Part shown: positions 24,871-33,197 of the stretch, one piece after another
Numbering within the stretch: position 1 is the stretch's first letter
Layout: each line of letters opens with the position of its first letter
Source of the DNA: Nonomuraea helvata
Lineage (GTDB): Bacteria > Actinomycetota > Actinomycetes > Streptosporangiales > Streptosporangiaceae
NCBI RefSeq assembly: GCF_039535785.1
Contig: NZ_BAAAXV010000009.1
Coordinates: 2,666,001 to 2,730,000 of the forward strand
Length of the DNA stretch: 64,000 nt
Reading direction: 5' to 3'
Position numbers and translations under genes: made by a program
The notes under the pieces: model-generated
Databases searched by the model: none
Told to the model about the DNA's origin: nothing
Seen by the model: only the letters and a program-made list of their open reading frames with translations

Positions 24871-25839
24871 TTACCAGGCGTAGTCCTCAGGGGCCGTCCT
24901 GTGGCCGGGGAAGATCTCGTCGATACGGGCCAGGGTGGCCTCGTCGAGGTCGATCTCCAGAGTGCGCAGGCTGCCCTCGAGCTGCTCCAGGGTGCGCGGG
25001 CCGATGATCGGCGCGGTGACCGCCCGCTGCTTGAGCAGCCAGGCCAGGGCCACGTACGCCGGCTCCTCGCCCAGCTCGTCGCAGAGCTTCTCGTACTGCT
25101 CGATCTTGTCGCGGTGCTTCTCGAGCTGCTTGACCATGTGGTCGGCGGCCGAGCGGCCCTTGTCCATCTTGCGGAGCACGCCGCCGAGCAGGCCGCCGGC
25201 CAGCGGGCTCCACGGGATCACGCCGAGGCCGTAGTCCTCGCAGGCGGGCAGCACCTCCAGCTCGACCGTGCGGGTGAGCAGGTTGTAGTGGGACTGCTCG
25301 CTGATGAGGCCGTTGAAGTTGCGCCTGGCGGCCGTCTCCTGGGCCTTGGCGATGTGCCAGCCGGCGAAGTTCGACGAGCCGACGTAGATGATCTTGCCCT
25401 GCTGGCGCAGGATCTCCATCGCCTCCCAGAACTCGTCGAACGGGGTGTCCCGGTCGACGTGGTGCGCCTGGTAGATGTCGATGTAGTCGGTCTGCAGGCG
25501 CTTGAGCGAGGCGTCGCAGGCCTTGCGGATGTTGAGCGCGGAGAGCTTCTGGTCGTTGGGCCAGTCGCTCATCTTGCCGTTGAGCTTGGTCGCGATGACG
25601 GTCTTCTCCCGGCGCCCGCCGCCCTGCGCGAACCACCGGCCGATGATCTGCTCCGTGATGCCCTCGCCCAGCTTCCAGCCGTAGACGTTGGCCGTGTCGA
25701 AGAAGTTGATCCCCAGATCGAGGGCCCTGTCCATGATCGCGAAGGAGTCCTCCTCCGTGGTCTGCGGGCCGAAGTTCATGGTGCCGAGGCAGAGCGGGCT
25801 CACCTGGAGTCCACTGCGTCCGAGATTGACATAGTCCAT
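24871..25839 (-). CDS. Aldo/keto reductase
   Basis: A 322-residue NADPH-dependent TIM-barrel reductase. Catalytic tetrad candidates are D in NFFDTANVYG, Y in NVYG, K in VIATKLNGKM and H in IYQAHHVDRD. The cofactor region IIGPRTLEQLEGSL lies near the C-terminus. It resembles the YajO/Gre2-like AKR subset (MDYVNLGRSGLQVSPLCLGTM at the start). The substrate is unknown. A MerR-type palindrome 17-34 bases upstream of ATG 25839 suggests induction by an electrophile or similar signal; no MerR gene is in the window. It is divergent from the MATE gene. Confidence 0.93.
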   Translation of the reverse strand: MDYVNLGRSGLQVSPLCLGTMNFGPQTTEEDSFAIMDRALDLGINFFDTANVYGWKLGEGITEQIIGRWFAQGGGRREKTVIATKLNGKMSDWPNDQKLSALNIRKACDASLKRLQTDYIDIYQAHHVDRDTPFDEFWEAMEILRQQGKIIYVGSSNFAGWHIAKAQETAARRNFNGLISEQSHYNLLTRTVELEVLPACEDYGLGVIPWSPLAGGLLGGVLRKMDKGRSAADHMVKQLEKHRDKIEQYEKLCDELGEEPAYVALAWLLKQRAVTAPIIGPRTLEQLEGSLRTLEIDLDEATLARIDEIFPGHRTAPEDYAW

Positions 25840-25851
25840 GACTCAACCCTA

Positions 25852-25882
25852 AGGACCTGGAGCGCACTCCAGGCCATACACT
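25852..25882. promoter_or_regulatory. MerR-type operator in a divergent promoter
   Basis: CCTGGAG-CGCA-CTCCAGG (25856-25873) is a perfect 7-bp inverted repeat. On the plus strand it lies in a 19-base spacer between AGGACC (25852-25857) and TACACT (25877-25882), the elongated spacing that MerR-family activators need. Read on the minus strand, ATGGCC and TTAGGG flank the same palindrome, also with 19 bases between them. It probably controls the reductase gene, the MATE gene, or both. Confidence 0.6.
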
Positions 25883-25888
25883 AGGTCC

Positions 25889-25930
25889 ATGATCTCGACT
25901 GGAGCGCCGAGGAAAACCCGCGCTTCATGA
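25889..25930 (+). CDS. Possible 13-codon leader peptide of the MATE gene
   Basis: ATG 25889 opens 13 codons (MISTGAPRKTRAS) whose TGA overlaps the ATG of the MATE gene as ATGA. It starts about seven bases after the TACACT hexamer, so it could be read from a leaderless transcript and hand ribosomes to the carrier gene. The MATE start has only a distant GAGGA. A frameshift that once joined the two frames is an alternative. Confidence 0.35.
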   Translation: MISTGAPRKTRAS

Positions 25931-27195
25931 TCGCTTTACTCCGCACCGCCGTGCCGCTCTTCCTCGCGATGATCGCAGGCATGGTCGGCTCGCTGGTGGT
26001 CACCTCGGTGCTGGGCAAGCATGACACCGTCACCCTCGCCGCGTTCGCGGTCGTGACCGCCGTGCTCAATCCCGCCACGGCCGCGGTTCAGGGCGCGCTG
26101 CGCGGGCTCGGGCCGTTCATCGCCCCTTACCGGGAAGACCCGGCGGCGGCCGTGCCGATCGTGCGGGACGCGCGCTGGCTCAGTCTGGCCACCGGCCTGC
26201 TCGGGGCTCTCGCGGTGATCTGCGTGCCGCTGCTCGCCAGGTCCACGGGGGTGCCCGGTGAGGTGGTGGCCGAGATGGGCCTGCTGCCGTACTTCCTGGC
26301 GGTGTATCTCCTCGTCTTCGCCTCCACCGGCGGAGCGAGCACCATCCTGGTCGCCCTCGGGCGGAGCCGTAGCGTGCTCTGGCCGACCCTGGTCTACGGC
26401 GGGGTGCTCAGCGTGCTCACCGCCGCGCTGGTGCCGTCGCTGGGGCTGACCGGGGTGGGCCTGGCCTGGGTCATCTCCGGTGCGGCGGCGGCCGCCACGG
26501 CCACCTACAACGTGCGGCGCGCGCTCGGGCGGCCCGTCGGGCAGGCCAGGCCCAGGGTCGGCGAGATCGTCCGGCTGGCGAAGGTCAGCATCCCGCTGGC
26601 CGGGACCGTGCTGACCAAGTTCGGCGTGCTCGGGGTCGTCACCTTCGCCGCGAGCACCACGAGCACGCGCGACACCGCCGCCCACGCGGTGCTGACCACG
26701 CTCACCGGCTTCATCATGCTGGCCTCGCTCTCCATCGCTCAGGCGGCCGTGCCGGACATGGCCCGCGCCTCCGACACCGCCCAGGTGCGGCGGGTGGGCC
26801 GGACCGCGGCCCTGCTCGCCGTGACCGGGACGCTGGTCGGAGCCGGGCTGCTGCTCGGGTTCGGGGATCGGCTGCTGGTGCTGTTCAGCGACGACGCCGC
26901 CGTGCGCGAGCGCGTGCTGTCGCTGCTGCCGCTGATGCTGCTGTCGTCGATGCTCGACGGGGCCCAGGCCGTGCAGGGCTTCGGACTCACCGCGCTCAAG
27001 CAATCCTCCTCGAGCCTGGGCTATTTCGCCGTCGGGTACGGCCTGCTGGTCGTGGCCGCCGTACCCGTGGCCAGGACCTGGGGGATCACCGGCCTGTGGG
27101 CGGCCATGGCGGTGGCCAACGGGCTCCTGGTGGTGCTCCAGGGCACCGGCTTCCACCGCCACAGCGCCAAGGTGGGGCGGGTCCTCGTCGGCTAG
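25927..27195 (+). CDS. MATE-like multidrug efflux / flippase-type carrier
   Basis: A 422-residue inner-membrane protein with about twelve spans in two similar halves (VPLFLAMIAGMVGSLVVTSVLG at the start and KVSIPLAGTVLTKFGVLGVV in the middle), the MOP superfamily layout. AAVPDMARASDTAQVRRVGR lies in the cytosolic loop of the second half. It is slightly shorter than NorM (about 455). It is likely an exporter of cationic or metabolite substrates. The start overlaps a 13-codon leader, and the 3' end overlaps the convergent propeller gene by four bases. Confidence 0.82.
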   Translation: MIALLRTAVPLFLAMIAGMVGSLVVTSVLGKHDTVTLAAFAVVTAVLNPATAAVQGALRGLGPFIAPYREDPAAAVPIVRDARWLSLATGLLGALAVICVPLLARSTGVPGEVVAEMGLLPYFLAVYLLVFASTGGASTILVALGRSRSVLWPTLVYGGVLSVLTAALVPSLGLTGVGLAWVISGAAAAATATYNVRRALGRPVGQARPRVGEIVRLAKVSIPLAGTVLTKFGVLGVVTFAASTTSTRDTAAHAVLTTLTGFIMLASLSIAQAAVPDMARASDTAQVRRVGRTAALLAVTGTLVGAGLLLGFGDRLLVLFSDDAAVRERVLSLLPLMLLSSMLDGAQAVQGFGLTALKQSSSSLGYFAVGYGLLVVAAVPVARTWGITGLWAAMAVANGLLVVLQGTGFHRHSAKVGRVLVG

Positions 27196-28340
27196 AACCC
27201 CGGGAGGGAGAGGTTGCCCGCCCATGCCTTGTACGTGTACTCGGCGAGCTTGCGGACCCGGCCGGTGTTCACGTCGATCGCGTACGTGACCTCGCCCTGC
27301 GTGGGCACGCCGTCCTTGCCGTCCCGCCAGGAGGTGTCTTTCCGCACGTCGCTGATCACCACTTCCGTGGGGCTGTGCCAGCCGCCGATCCGCGGGAAAC
27401 GGAGGTCCTTGGGGACATCGGTGAACTTGGCCTTGGACAGGACCTTGCCGGTGGTGACATCGACCGTGACGATCTCGTCGACGCCGCGGGTCACGACGTT
27501 GTCCTTGATCTCCTCACCGTCGAGATAGGCCAGCGTGCGCCCGTCCGCGGACAGCTCGCTGATCTCCGCCTCGGACGTGTTCAACGGCGTCACCTTCCCG
27601 CCGTCGAACAGCCCCAGCCGGTCATGATCATCACTGACCACGACCGGGCTCCCGCCGTTGCCGATCCGCTGGACGTGCCAGCCTTCGGGGATCTCGGTCA
27701 GCCGGCCCGTCTCCATGTCCGTCACGGTGCTCGTCCAGCTCTGCTGGCCGAGGAAGCGCCCGTCGGGGGAGAGCACCATCCTCATCCCGCCCTTCACCAT
27801 CGTCTGCCGCGTGACGGTCTGCGGGGTGAGCCAGATCCGGCCGTCGGCCAGGTCCCGGACCGCGAACCTCTGGTCCTTCTCGCTGTAGTACGCCACCCGC
27901 TTCCCGTCCGAGGAGATCTTTACGGGTCCGCCGGTGTTCATGTAGTTGTCGGGGCTCTGCTCGGTGTACACGCTGACTGCCTCGGGCATCCGGAAGCTCT
28001 CGCCGGTGATGGTCACCAGCCGCCACTGGGCGCATTCCTGGCCGAAGGTCCGGGTGTTCTTCTGTGGGTCCCACCGCCGGCCGCAGAAGTCGTAGTACGC
28101 GTACGCGGCCGGGTCCACGCCGGAGGCGGGCAGCACGTCCGCGATTTGGCTGGTCATCGTGGCGCCGCCCGGAGCGGTGATCAGGACGGTGGCCGTGAGC
28201 GCCGTCGCGACCAGCGATGCCACCGCCGAGCCGAACGTCGCCGCCTTCCGCCTGCGCGCCCCCCGCACCGCCCGCTCGGCCAGGTCGACCTCGGGTGCCT
28301 GGGCGGCGATCAGGTGGAGCTCGTCACGAAACCGGGTCAT
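27192..28340 (-). CDS. Membrane-anchored propeller-like protein, sigma factor partner
   Basis: A 382-residue protein with a cytosolic N-terminus (DELHLIAAQAPEVDLAERAVRGARRRK), one span (about 34-56) and an extracytoplasmic region. That region has repeating SPDGR/SSDGK/SADGR turns (PVKISSDGKRVAYYS, MVLSPDGRFLGQQS, ELSADGRTLAYLDG), typical of TolB/WD40-like propellers. Its ATG overlaps the sigma gene stop as ATGA, so the two are translated together. The design suggests a membrane sensor that may hold the sigma factor, but no zinc anti-sigma motif is present, so that role is inference. Confidence 0.8.
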   Translation of the reverse strand: MTRFRDELHLIAAQAPEVDLAERAVRGARRRKAATFGSAVASLVATALTATVLITAPGGATMTSQIADVLPASGVDPAAYAYYDFCGRRWDPQKNTRTFGQECAQWRLVTITGESFRMPEAVSVYTEQSPDNYMNTGGPVKISSDGKRVAYYSEKDQRFAVRDLADGRIWLTPQTVTRQTMVKGGMRMVLSPDGRFLGQQSWTSTVTDMETGRLTEIPEGWHVQRIGNGGSPVVVSDDHDRLGLFDGGKVTPLNTSEAEISELSADGRTLAYLDGEEIKDNVVTRGVDEIVTVDVTTGKVLSKAKFTDVPKDLRFPRIGGWHSPTEVVISDVRKDTSWRDGKDGVPTQGEVTYAIDVNTGRVRKLAEYTYKAWAGNLSLPGF

Positions 28341-28864
28341 CGGTAGGCCTCCTCGGGATCGACGTCGTGGAGCAGATCGGCCAGCTCGGGGGCGAGCGTG
28401 CGTAAGCGGCCGAGCGCGTGGTTGGTCTGGCTCTTGACCGTGCCCGGCGAGCAGCCGAGCAGGTCGGCGGTCTCGTCGATGCTGCGGTCCTCGTAGTACC
28501 GCAGCACCAGCACGGCCCGCTGCCGTGGCGTCAGGCGCAGGAGGGCCCGCTGCAGCGCCATGCGGTGCAGGCTCTCGTCCTCGGGGCCGCCCCCGCGCTC
28601 GATCTCCGGCGGGTACGCCGTGAGTGTCTCCTTGGCGCGCCTGCGCCGCCGCCAGGAGATGTGCTCGTTGACGAGCGCCCTGCGTACGTACGCCTCCGGA
28701 TTGCCGTCCTTAATCAGCTTCCGCCAGTGCCTGGCCGTACGCATCAGGACGGTCTGCAGCAGGTCCTCGGCCTGCGGGCCGTCGCCGGTGAGCAGGTACG
28801 CGGTACGCATCAGCGCGTGCTGGCGCCCGCGGACGAACTCCCTGAAGCCCTCATATGGGTCCAT
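28337..28864 (-). CDS. SigE-family ECF RNA polymerase sigma factor
   Basis: A 175-residue extracytoplasmic-function sigma factor of the actinobacterial SigE-family group. Region 2 is MRTAYLLTGDGPQAEDLLQTVLMRTARHW, and region 4 is LTPRQRAVLVLRYYEDRS with the HTH ETADLLGCSPGTVKSQTNHAL. ATG 28864 is preceded by GGAGA; the frame continues far upstream through a divergent gene, but that part is not coding. Promoter specificity cannot be read. It is cotranscribed with the membrane propeller gene at its 3' end and is divergent from a secreted propeller-like gene. Confidence 0.92.
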   Translation of the reverse strand: MDPYEGFREFVRGRQHALMRTAYLLTGDGPQAEDLLQTVLMRTARHWRKLIKDGNPEAYVRRALVNEHISWRRRRRAKETLTAYPPEIERGGGPEDESLHRMALQRALLRLTPRQRAVLVLRYYEDRSIDETADLLGCSPGTVKSQTNHALGRLRTLAPELADLLHDVDPEEAYR

Positions 28865-28939
28865 GCGTCTCCTTCCACCCCTATCAACGCGCACAGGAGC
28901 GGCGGCGTTGGAAGCCGGCACGTGGGGCATGATGTCCGC

Positions 28940-29962
28940 GTGGGGGATGTCGTTTATCGGGCGCTGGGGGCTGTTGCGGCGGCGGGCTGCGTGCTGCTGG
29001 CCGTTCCCGCCCAGGCGGCGGCGGACGACGGGGGCGAGCAGCTGTTCACCTTCAAGGACCGCCGGATCACGGAGTCGAGCGGCCTGGCCGTCTCGCCGAC
29101 CCACGAGGGCGTCTACTACACGCACAACGACAGCTCCGCCGCCCCCACCTTCTACGCCGTCGACGGCAAGGGCCGGACGAAGGCCACCTTCCAGGTACAG
29201 GGCGCCCAGGCCAGGGACTGGGAGGCCATGGCCGCGACAAAGGACCCGGCGACGGGGCGGGGCGTGCTCTGGTTCGCCGACATCGGCGACAACCTCGACG
29301 GGGCGTGGCCGGACGTCTCCATCTACCGGGTGATGGAGCCGCAGACCCTCCAGGACGCCACGCTGCCCGCCACCCGCTACCGCTTCCGCTACGCCGACGG
29401 CGGCCGCAACGCCGAGGGCATCATGATCAACCCTCGGACGGGCCGCCTCTACGTGGTGTCCAAGGAGTTCGCGGGGTCGGTCTACGCCGCGCCGAAGAAG
29501 CTCCGTACCGACAGGACGAACGTCCTGCGCAAGGTGGCCTCCGCGCCCCTCATGGCCACGGACGCCGCCTACGCTCCCGACGGCTCCTCGTACGTCATCC
29601 GGACGTACTTCTCCGCCACCCTCTACGAGCCCTCGGGGAAGATGATCACCAGGGTGTCGATGCCGGAGCTGAAGCAGGCGGAGTCGATCGCGTACACGGC
29701 CGACGGCAAGGCCCTCCTCACGGGCACGGAGGGTCCCCGCAGCCCGGTCTACCGCGTCCCCCTCCCGGCCGGCGCCGCCGGCAGCACCCCCACCCCGTCC
29801 GCTACCGCGAAGAGCCCCAGCCCCGCCACGCATCCGGTCGCCGACAAGGGGCAGGCGCGGGCGGCAGGGACCGGCTTAACGGCCAAGAACATCCTGATCT
29901 GGCTCGCCGCCGCCGTGGCCGCCCTGGGCACCATCACCTTCATCGCCCGCCGCACCCGGTGA
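28940..29962 (+). CDS. Secreted propeller-like protein with C-terminal anchor
   Basis: A 340-residue exported protein. The signal peptide is GAVAAAGCVLLAVPAQAAA with likely cleavage after AQA. The mature part has ITESSGLAVSPTHEGVYYTHND, WFADIGDNLDG, EGIMINPRTGRLYVVSKEF and SIAYTADGKALLTGTEG, resembling beta-propeller or esterase-like repeats. A Pro/Ser/Thr linker precedes a C-terminal span (NILIWLAAAVAALGTITFI) and RRTR, giving a surface protein with a cytosolic stub. There is no LPXTG motif. GTG 28940 is used. It is divergent from the sigma factor, so it could be part of its regulon. The function is unknown. Confidence 0.75.
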   Translation: MGDVVYRALGAVAAAGCVLLAVPAQAAADDGGEQLFTFKDRRITESSGLAVSPTHEGVYYTHNDSSAAPTFYAVDGKGRTKATFQVQGAQARDWEAMAATKDPATGRGVLWFADIGDNLDGAWPDVSIYRVMEPQTLQDATLPATRYRFRYADGGRNAEGIMINPRTGRLYVVSKEFAGSVYAAPKKLRTDRTNVLRKVASAPLMATDAAYAPDGSSYVIRTYFSATLYEPSGKMITRVSMPELKQAESIAYTADGKALLTGTEGPRSPVYRVPLPAGAAGSTPTPSATAKSPSPATHPVADKGQARAAGTGLTAKNILIWLAAAVAALGTITFIARRTR

Positions 29963-29965
29963 CGG

Positions 29966-31264
29966 TCACGGGATGAGCAGCCCCCAGTACAGGGCCCAGG
30001 GGATGAACAGGGTGCCCGCGACCGCGACCATGCGCACCCTGAGCGAGGCCGTACGCCACCGGGTGAGACAGGTGATCGCGGCGACAGCGGCAACGGCGGC
30101 GAGGAGCTGGGCGGCCAGCCAGGCGACGGGACGGCCGAGCAGCATCGGGCCCGTCGTGACGCCGTGGCCGTTGGACGTCATGAGCAGGCTCGTCAGCGTG
30201 CACGCCATGACGACGATGGACAGGGCGCCCGAGACGGCCAGGACGCGGGCGGCCCAGGAGCCGGCGCCCAGGCGGCGCACGGCGTAGGCCAGGAAGGTCA
30301 GCAGCATCAGCGCCATGGCGCCGAACATCAGCTGCCACGACTCCCACCAGGCCGACGGCGGGGTGTCGATGCTGTGCGGCTCCTGCGCGGGGTACGGCTC
30401 CGCGCTGGAGGACGGGACGTCTCCCGCGGCCACGCCCCTCACCCACGACCCCACCGCCTCGGCGTACCCGGGGGTGAGGGTGCTCTCGTTCACGTGCAGC
30501 GCGTGGGGAGCGCCAGGGAAGAACTTCACGGTCAGGCTGCTGTGCACGTTCGCGCGGAACCGCTGGGCGCTCTCGGCCGGCATCACCTGGTTGTCGGCTG
30601 CGCCCCACATGGCGAGCACCGGCTGGGTGAGCCTGCCGAGCGTGACCGCCGGGTCGTAGTACGCCTCGGGGAAGAGCCCGGCGTCGGCCGCGAGCCGGTG
30701 CAGGGAGCCGGCGTACGCCCTGCGCAGCGATCCGCGCACGCCGGCGCGGTCGAGCTTGTTCATCGCGTTCCAGGACTGGGTGCGCAGCGGAGCGAGACCG
30801 GGGCCGCCCACGGTGACCAGGAACTTCACGTCCTTCGATCGGACGGCCGCGATCGGTGCCACCCAGCCGCCCTCGCTGAGTCCCCACATCCCCGTGGGTC
30901 CCACGCCGGGCTGCCGCTTGAGCACGGTCAGCGCCGCCAGCGCGTCATCGGCCAGTTGAGAGTAGTCGCGGTGCGTCTTGGAGTAGCCGGTGGCCCGCTT
31001 GTCTGGGGCCAGCACCACCATGCCCTGCTTGGCGAAGGCCTCCGCCTCGGCCCGCAGCTCCCGCCAGCTGTTGCCGGCGCCCGAGCCGTGCACGAGGAGG
31101 AGACCCGGCAGCTTGCCGGTCGCGTGCGCGGGCCGGAAGATCTCGCCGCCCAGCCGCTGTCCGTCCGTGGTCGTGAAGGTGACGTCGGTGGTCTTCAGCG
31201 ACACGTCCTGGCCGGCTGGGGTGTGCAGGGATGCTGCCAGGAGAGCGGCGGCCACGAGCTTCAT
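29966..31264 (-). CDS. Alpha/beta hydrolase fused to a membrane domain
   Basis: A 432-residue protein. A signal-like N-terminus (residues 1-18) is followed by a dienelactone-hydrolase/BAAT-type alpha/beta hydrolase: oxyanion segment LLLVHGSGAGNSW, nucleophile elbow GLSEGGWVAP, acid in MWGAADNQVMP and His in GAPHALHVNE. After about residue 300, four hydrophobic segments follow (LMFGAMALMLLTFLAYAV onward to IPWALYWGLLIP), so the catalytic part would face outward on a membrane anchor. The fusion is unusual but seen in other hydrolases of this kind. Its stop lies three bases from the convergent secreted propeller gene. Peptidase or esterase activity cannot be separated. Confidence 0.82.
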   Translation of the reverse strand: MKLVAAALLAASLHTPAGQDVSLKTTDVTFTTTDGQRLGGEIFRPAHATGKLPGLLLVHGSGAGNSWRELRAEAEAFAKQGMVVLAPDKRATGYSKTHRDYSQLADDALAALTVLKRQPGVGPTGMWGLSEGGWVAPIAAVRSKDVKFLVTVGGPGLAPLRTQSWNAMNKLDRAGVRGSLRRAYAGSLHRLAADAGLFPEAYYDPAVTLGRLTQPVLAMWGAADNQVMPAESAQRFRANVHSSLTVKFFPGAPHALHVNESTLTPGYAEAVGSWVRGVAAGDVPSSSAEPYPAQEPHSIDTPPSAWWESWQLMFGAMALMLLTFLAYAVRRLGAGSWAARVLAVSGALSIVVMACTLTSLLMTSNGHGVTTGPMLLGRPVAWLAAQLLAAVAAVAAITCLTRWRTASLRVRMVAVAGTLFIPWALYWGLLIP

Positions 31265-31395
31265 CGGTGTTTCTCCGTCTACGAGGTGCTGCGAACACCG
31301 ACAAGTCTCGAAAAATAGGCCTTTGAGGGCATCGCCGACGCAGGCGATCTGGCGCCTCCCTCACGTGGGGGAGATGCGGGGGATACTTGGCCTTT

Positions 31396-32499
31396 GTGCC
31401 CGATCTGCTGAAGAGACTCGGGGAACGCCTGCGCGCGATCCCACCGGCCGGCGTCGACTTCGCCATCACGCTGGCCGTGCTGATCGGCCAGACCGTCCCG
31501 TTCCTGTTCACGCGGAGGATGTCCGGCCCCGAACCGTGGACCCTGGCCGAATACTGGCCGGTGCTCCTCAGCTCGCTGCCGCTGCTGGTGCGCCGCCGCT
31601 TCCCGATGACGGTGTTCGTCGTGGTGGCGGCCGCCTCGGCGGTGTACTCGCTCAAGGATCCCGACATCCCGCCCCAGCCCGTTCCGTACGGCTGGCTGGC
31701 CGGCCTCTACACGGTCGCCGAGCTCTGTCCCGGCTGGCAGCGGGCGCTGGCGATCCTGCTCAGCCTGGCCCCCGGGTTCACGGTCTCACCCGCGACCTTC
31801 GTACGCAGCGCGCTGACCGCCGGGGCCGCTTACGTCATGGGCCGTGCCGTGGTGCAGCACAGGGAGTACGCGGCTCTGGTGGAGGAGCGGGCCGCCGAGC
31901 GGGAGCGGGCCAGGATCGCCCGCGACATGCACGACATCCTGGCCCACGGCATCAGCGTCATGATCGTCCAGGCTGAGGCCGGGCCGTACGCCGTGCGCAA
32001 CGCGCCGGAGCGGGCGGAGCGGGCGTTCCGGGCGATAGCCGACACGGGCCGGGAGGCGCAGGGCCAGCTCCGCCGCATGCTCAACCTGCTCAGGGGCGCC
32101 GACTCCGCGCGTGCCCCGCAGCCCACCCTGGGCGGTCTCCCGGACCTGGTCGCCCGGGTCTCCGAGACGGGCCCCGCCGTACGGCTGGCCGTCGCGGGCA
32201 CCCCGGCCGCCCTGCCCGCGGATGCCGAGGTGGCGGCGTACCGCATCGTCCAGGAAGCGCTCACGAACATGGTCAAGCACGCCCAGGCCGCGACCGGCGA
32301 GGTCAGGCTCGACTGGAAGGACGACGAACTGATGATCACGATCTCCGACGACGGCCGCGGGCCGGCACCCGGGGGCGGCGGCCACGGCCTGGTGGGCATG
32401 CGCGAGCGGGCGGCGGCCTGCGGCGGCGCCGTCACGTACGGCGCGGGCCCCACGGGGTTCGAGGTCGTCGTCAGGCTGCCCGTCGGGGAGCCGGCGTGA
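31396..32499 (+). CDS. NarL/DesK-type sensor histidine kinase
   Basis: A 367-residue membrane kinase with four to five N-terminal spans (about 20-150) and almost no external domain. A coiled segment leads to the HisKA_3 box RARIARDMHDILAHGISVMIVQ (phospho-His in MHD). The HATPase_c region has AAYRIVQEALTNMVKHAQA (N box) and ISDDGRGPAPGGGGHGLVGMRERAA (G boxes). GTG 31396 is taken as start; TTG 31387 with GGGGGA upstream is possible. Its stop overlaps the response regulator start (GTGA), forming a two-component operon. The stimulus is unknown; the form suggests sensing in or at the membrane. Confidence 0.93.
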   Translation: MPDLLKRLGERLRAIPPAGVDFAITLAVLIGQTVPFLFTRRMSGPEPWTLAEYWPVLLSSLPLLVRRRFPMTVFVVVAAASAVYSLKDPDIPPQPVPYGWLAGLYTVAELCPGWQRALAILLSLAPGFTVSPATFVRSALTAGAAYVMGRAVVQHREYAALVEERAAERERARIARDMHDILAHGISVMIVQAEAGPYAVRNAPERAERAFRAIADTGREAQGQLRRMLNLLRGADSARAPQPTLGGLPDLVARVSETGPAVRLAVAGTPAALPADAEVAAYRIVQEALTNMVKHAQAATGEVRLDWKDDELMITISDDGRGPAPGGGGHGLVGMRERAAACGGAVTYGAGPTGFEVVVRLPVGEPA

Positions 32500-33152
32500 C
32501 CGTCAGCGTGGTGGTGGCGGACGACCAGGAGCTGGTCAGGAGCGGGTTCGCGCTGATCGTGGACTCCCAGCCGGACATGCGGGTCGTCGCCGAGGCCGGC
32601 GACGGGCGGGAGGCGGTCGAAGCGGTCCGCCGCCACGCTCCCGACGTGGCCCTGCTGGACATCCGCATGCCCGGCATGGACGGCATCGAGGCCGCCAGGG
32701 TCGTGTGCGCGGAGACGACCACGAAGGTCATCATGCTGACCACGTTCGACCAGGACGACTATGTCTACGACGCGCTCCAGGCCGGGGCGAGCGGCTTCCT
32801 CCTCAAGGACGTGCGCGCCGACGACCTCGTTCACGCGATACGGGTCGCCGTCGGCGGCGAGGCCCTGCTCGCGCCCGCGGTCGCGCGTCGGCTGATCGAC
32901 GACATCGTCCGCAAGCGGGCCCGCCCCGGGCCGCCCCCCGCGGACCTGAGCAGGCTGACCGGGCGTGAGCGCGAGACCCTCACCCTGCTCGGCCGCGGCC
33001 TGTCGAACCCTGAGATCGCGGCGGAGCTGGTGGTCAGCGAGCACACGGTGAAGACGCACGTCAGCAACGTGCTGACCAAGCTCGGCCTCCGCGACCGGAT
33101 CCAGGCCGTCATCGCCGCCTATGAGACGGGCCTCATCCAGCCCGGCGGGTGA
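32496..33152 (+). CDS. NarL/LuxR-type response regulator
   Basis: A 218-residue two-component regulator. The receiver has acidic residues VADDQE (9-10), phospho-acceptor D55 in ALLDIRMPG, T in MLTTFD and K in FLLKDVRADD. The C-terminal LuxR-type HTH is LTGRERETLTLLGRGLSNPEI, then VSEHTVKTHVSNVLTKLGLRD. It is translationally coupled to the kinase gene through GTGA and is its obvious partner. Targets are not visible; there is no transporter next to it, unlike many DesKR-type operons. Confidence 0.95.
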   Translation: MTVSVVVADDQELVRSGFALIVDSQPDMRVVAEAGDGREAVEAVRRHAPDVALLDIRMPGMDGIEAARVVCAETTTKVIMLTTFDQDDYVYDALQAGASGFLLKDVRADDLVHAIRVAVGGEALLAPAVARRLIDDIVRKRARPGPPPADLSRLTGRERETLTLLGRGLSNPEIAAELVVSEHTVKTHVSNVLTKLGLRDRIQAVIAAYETGLIQPGG

Positions 33153-33197
33153 GCGATATGTGAAGGCGGCGATGTTGCGCTCCCGGCAGCGGACGGG

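Noticed and set aside
28865..29833. N-terminal extension of the SigE-type sigma factor by about 320 codons
   Set aside because: The extension is the shadow of the divergent secreted protein; ATG 28864 has a ribosome binding site.
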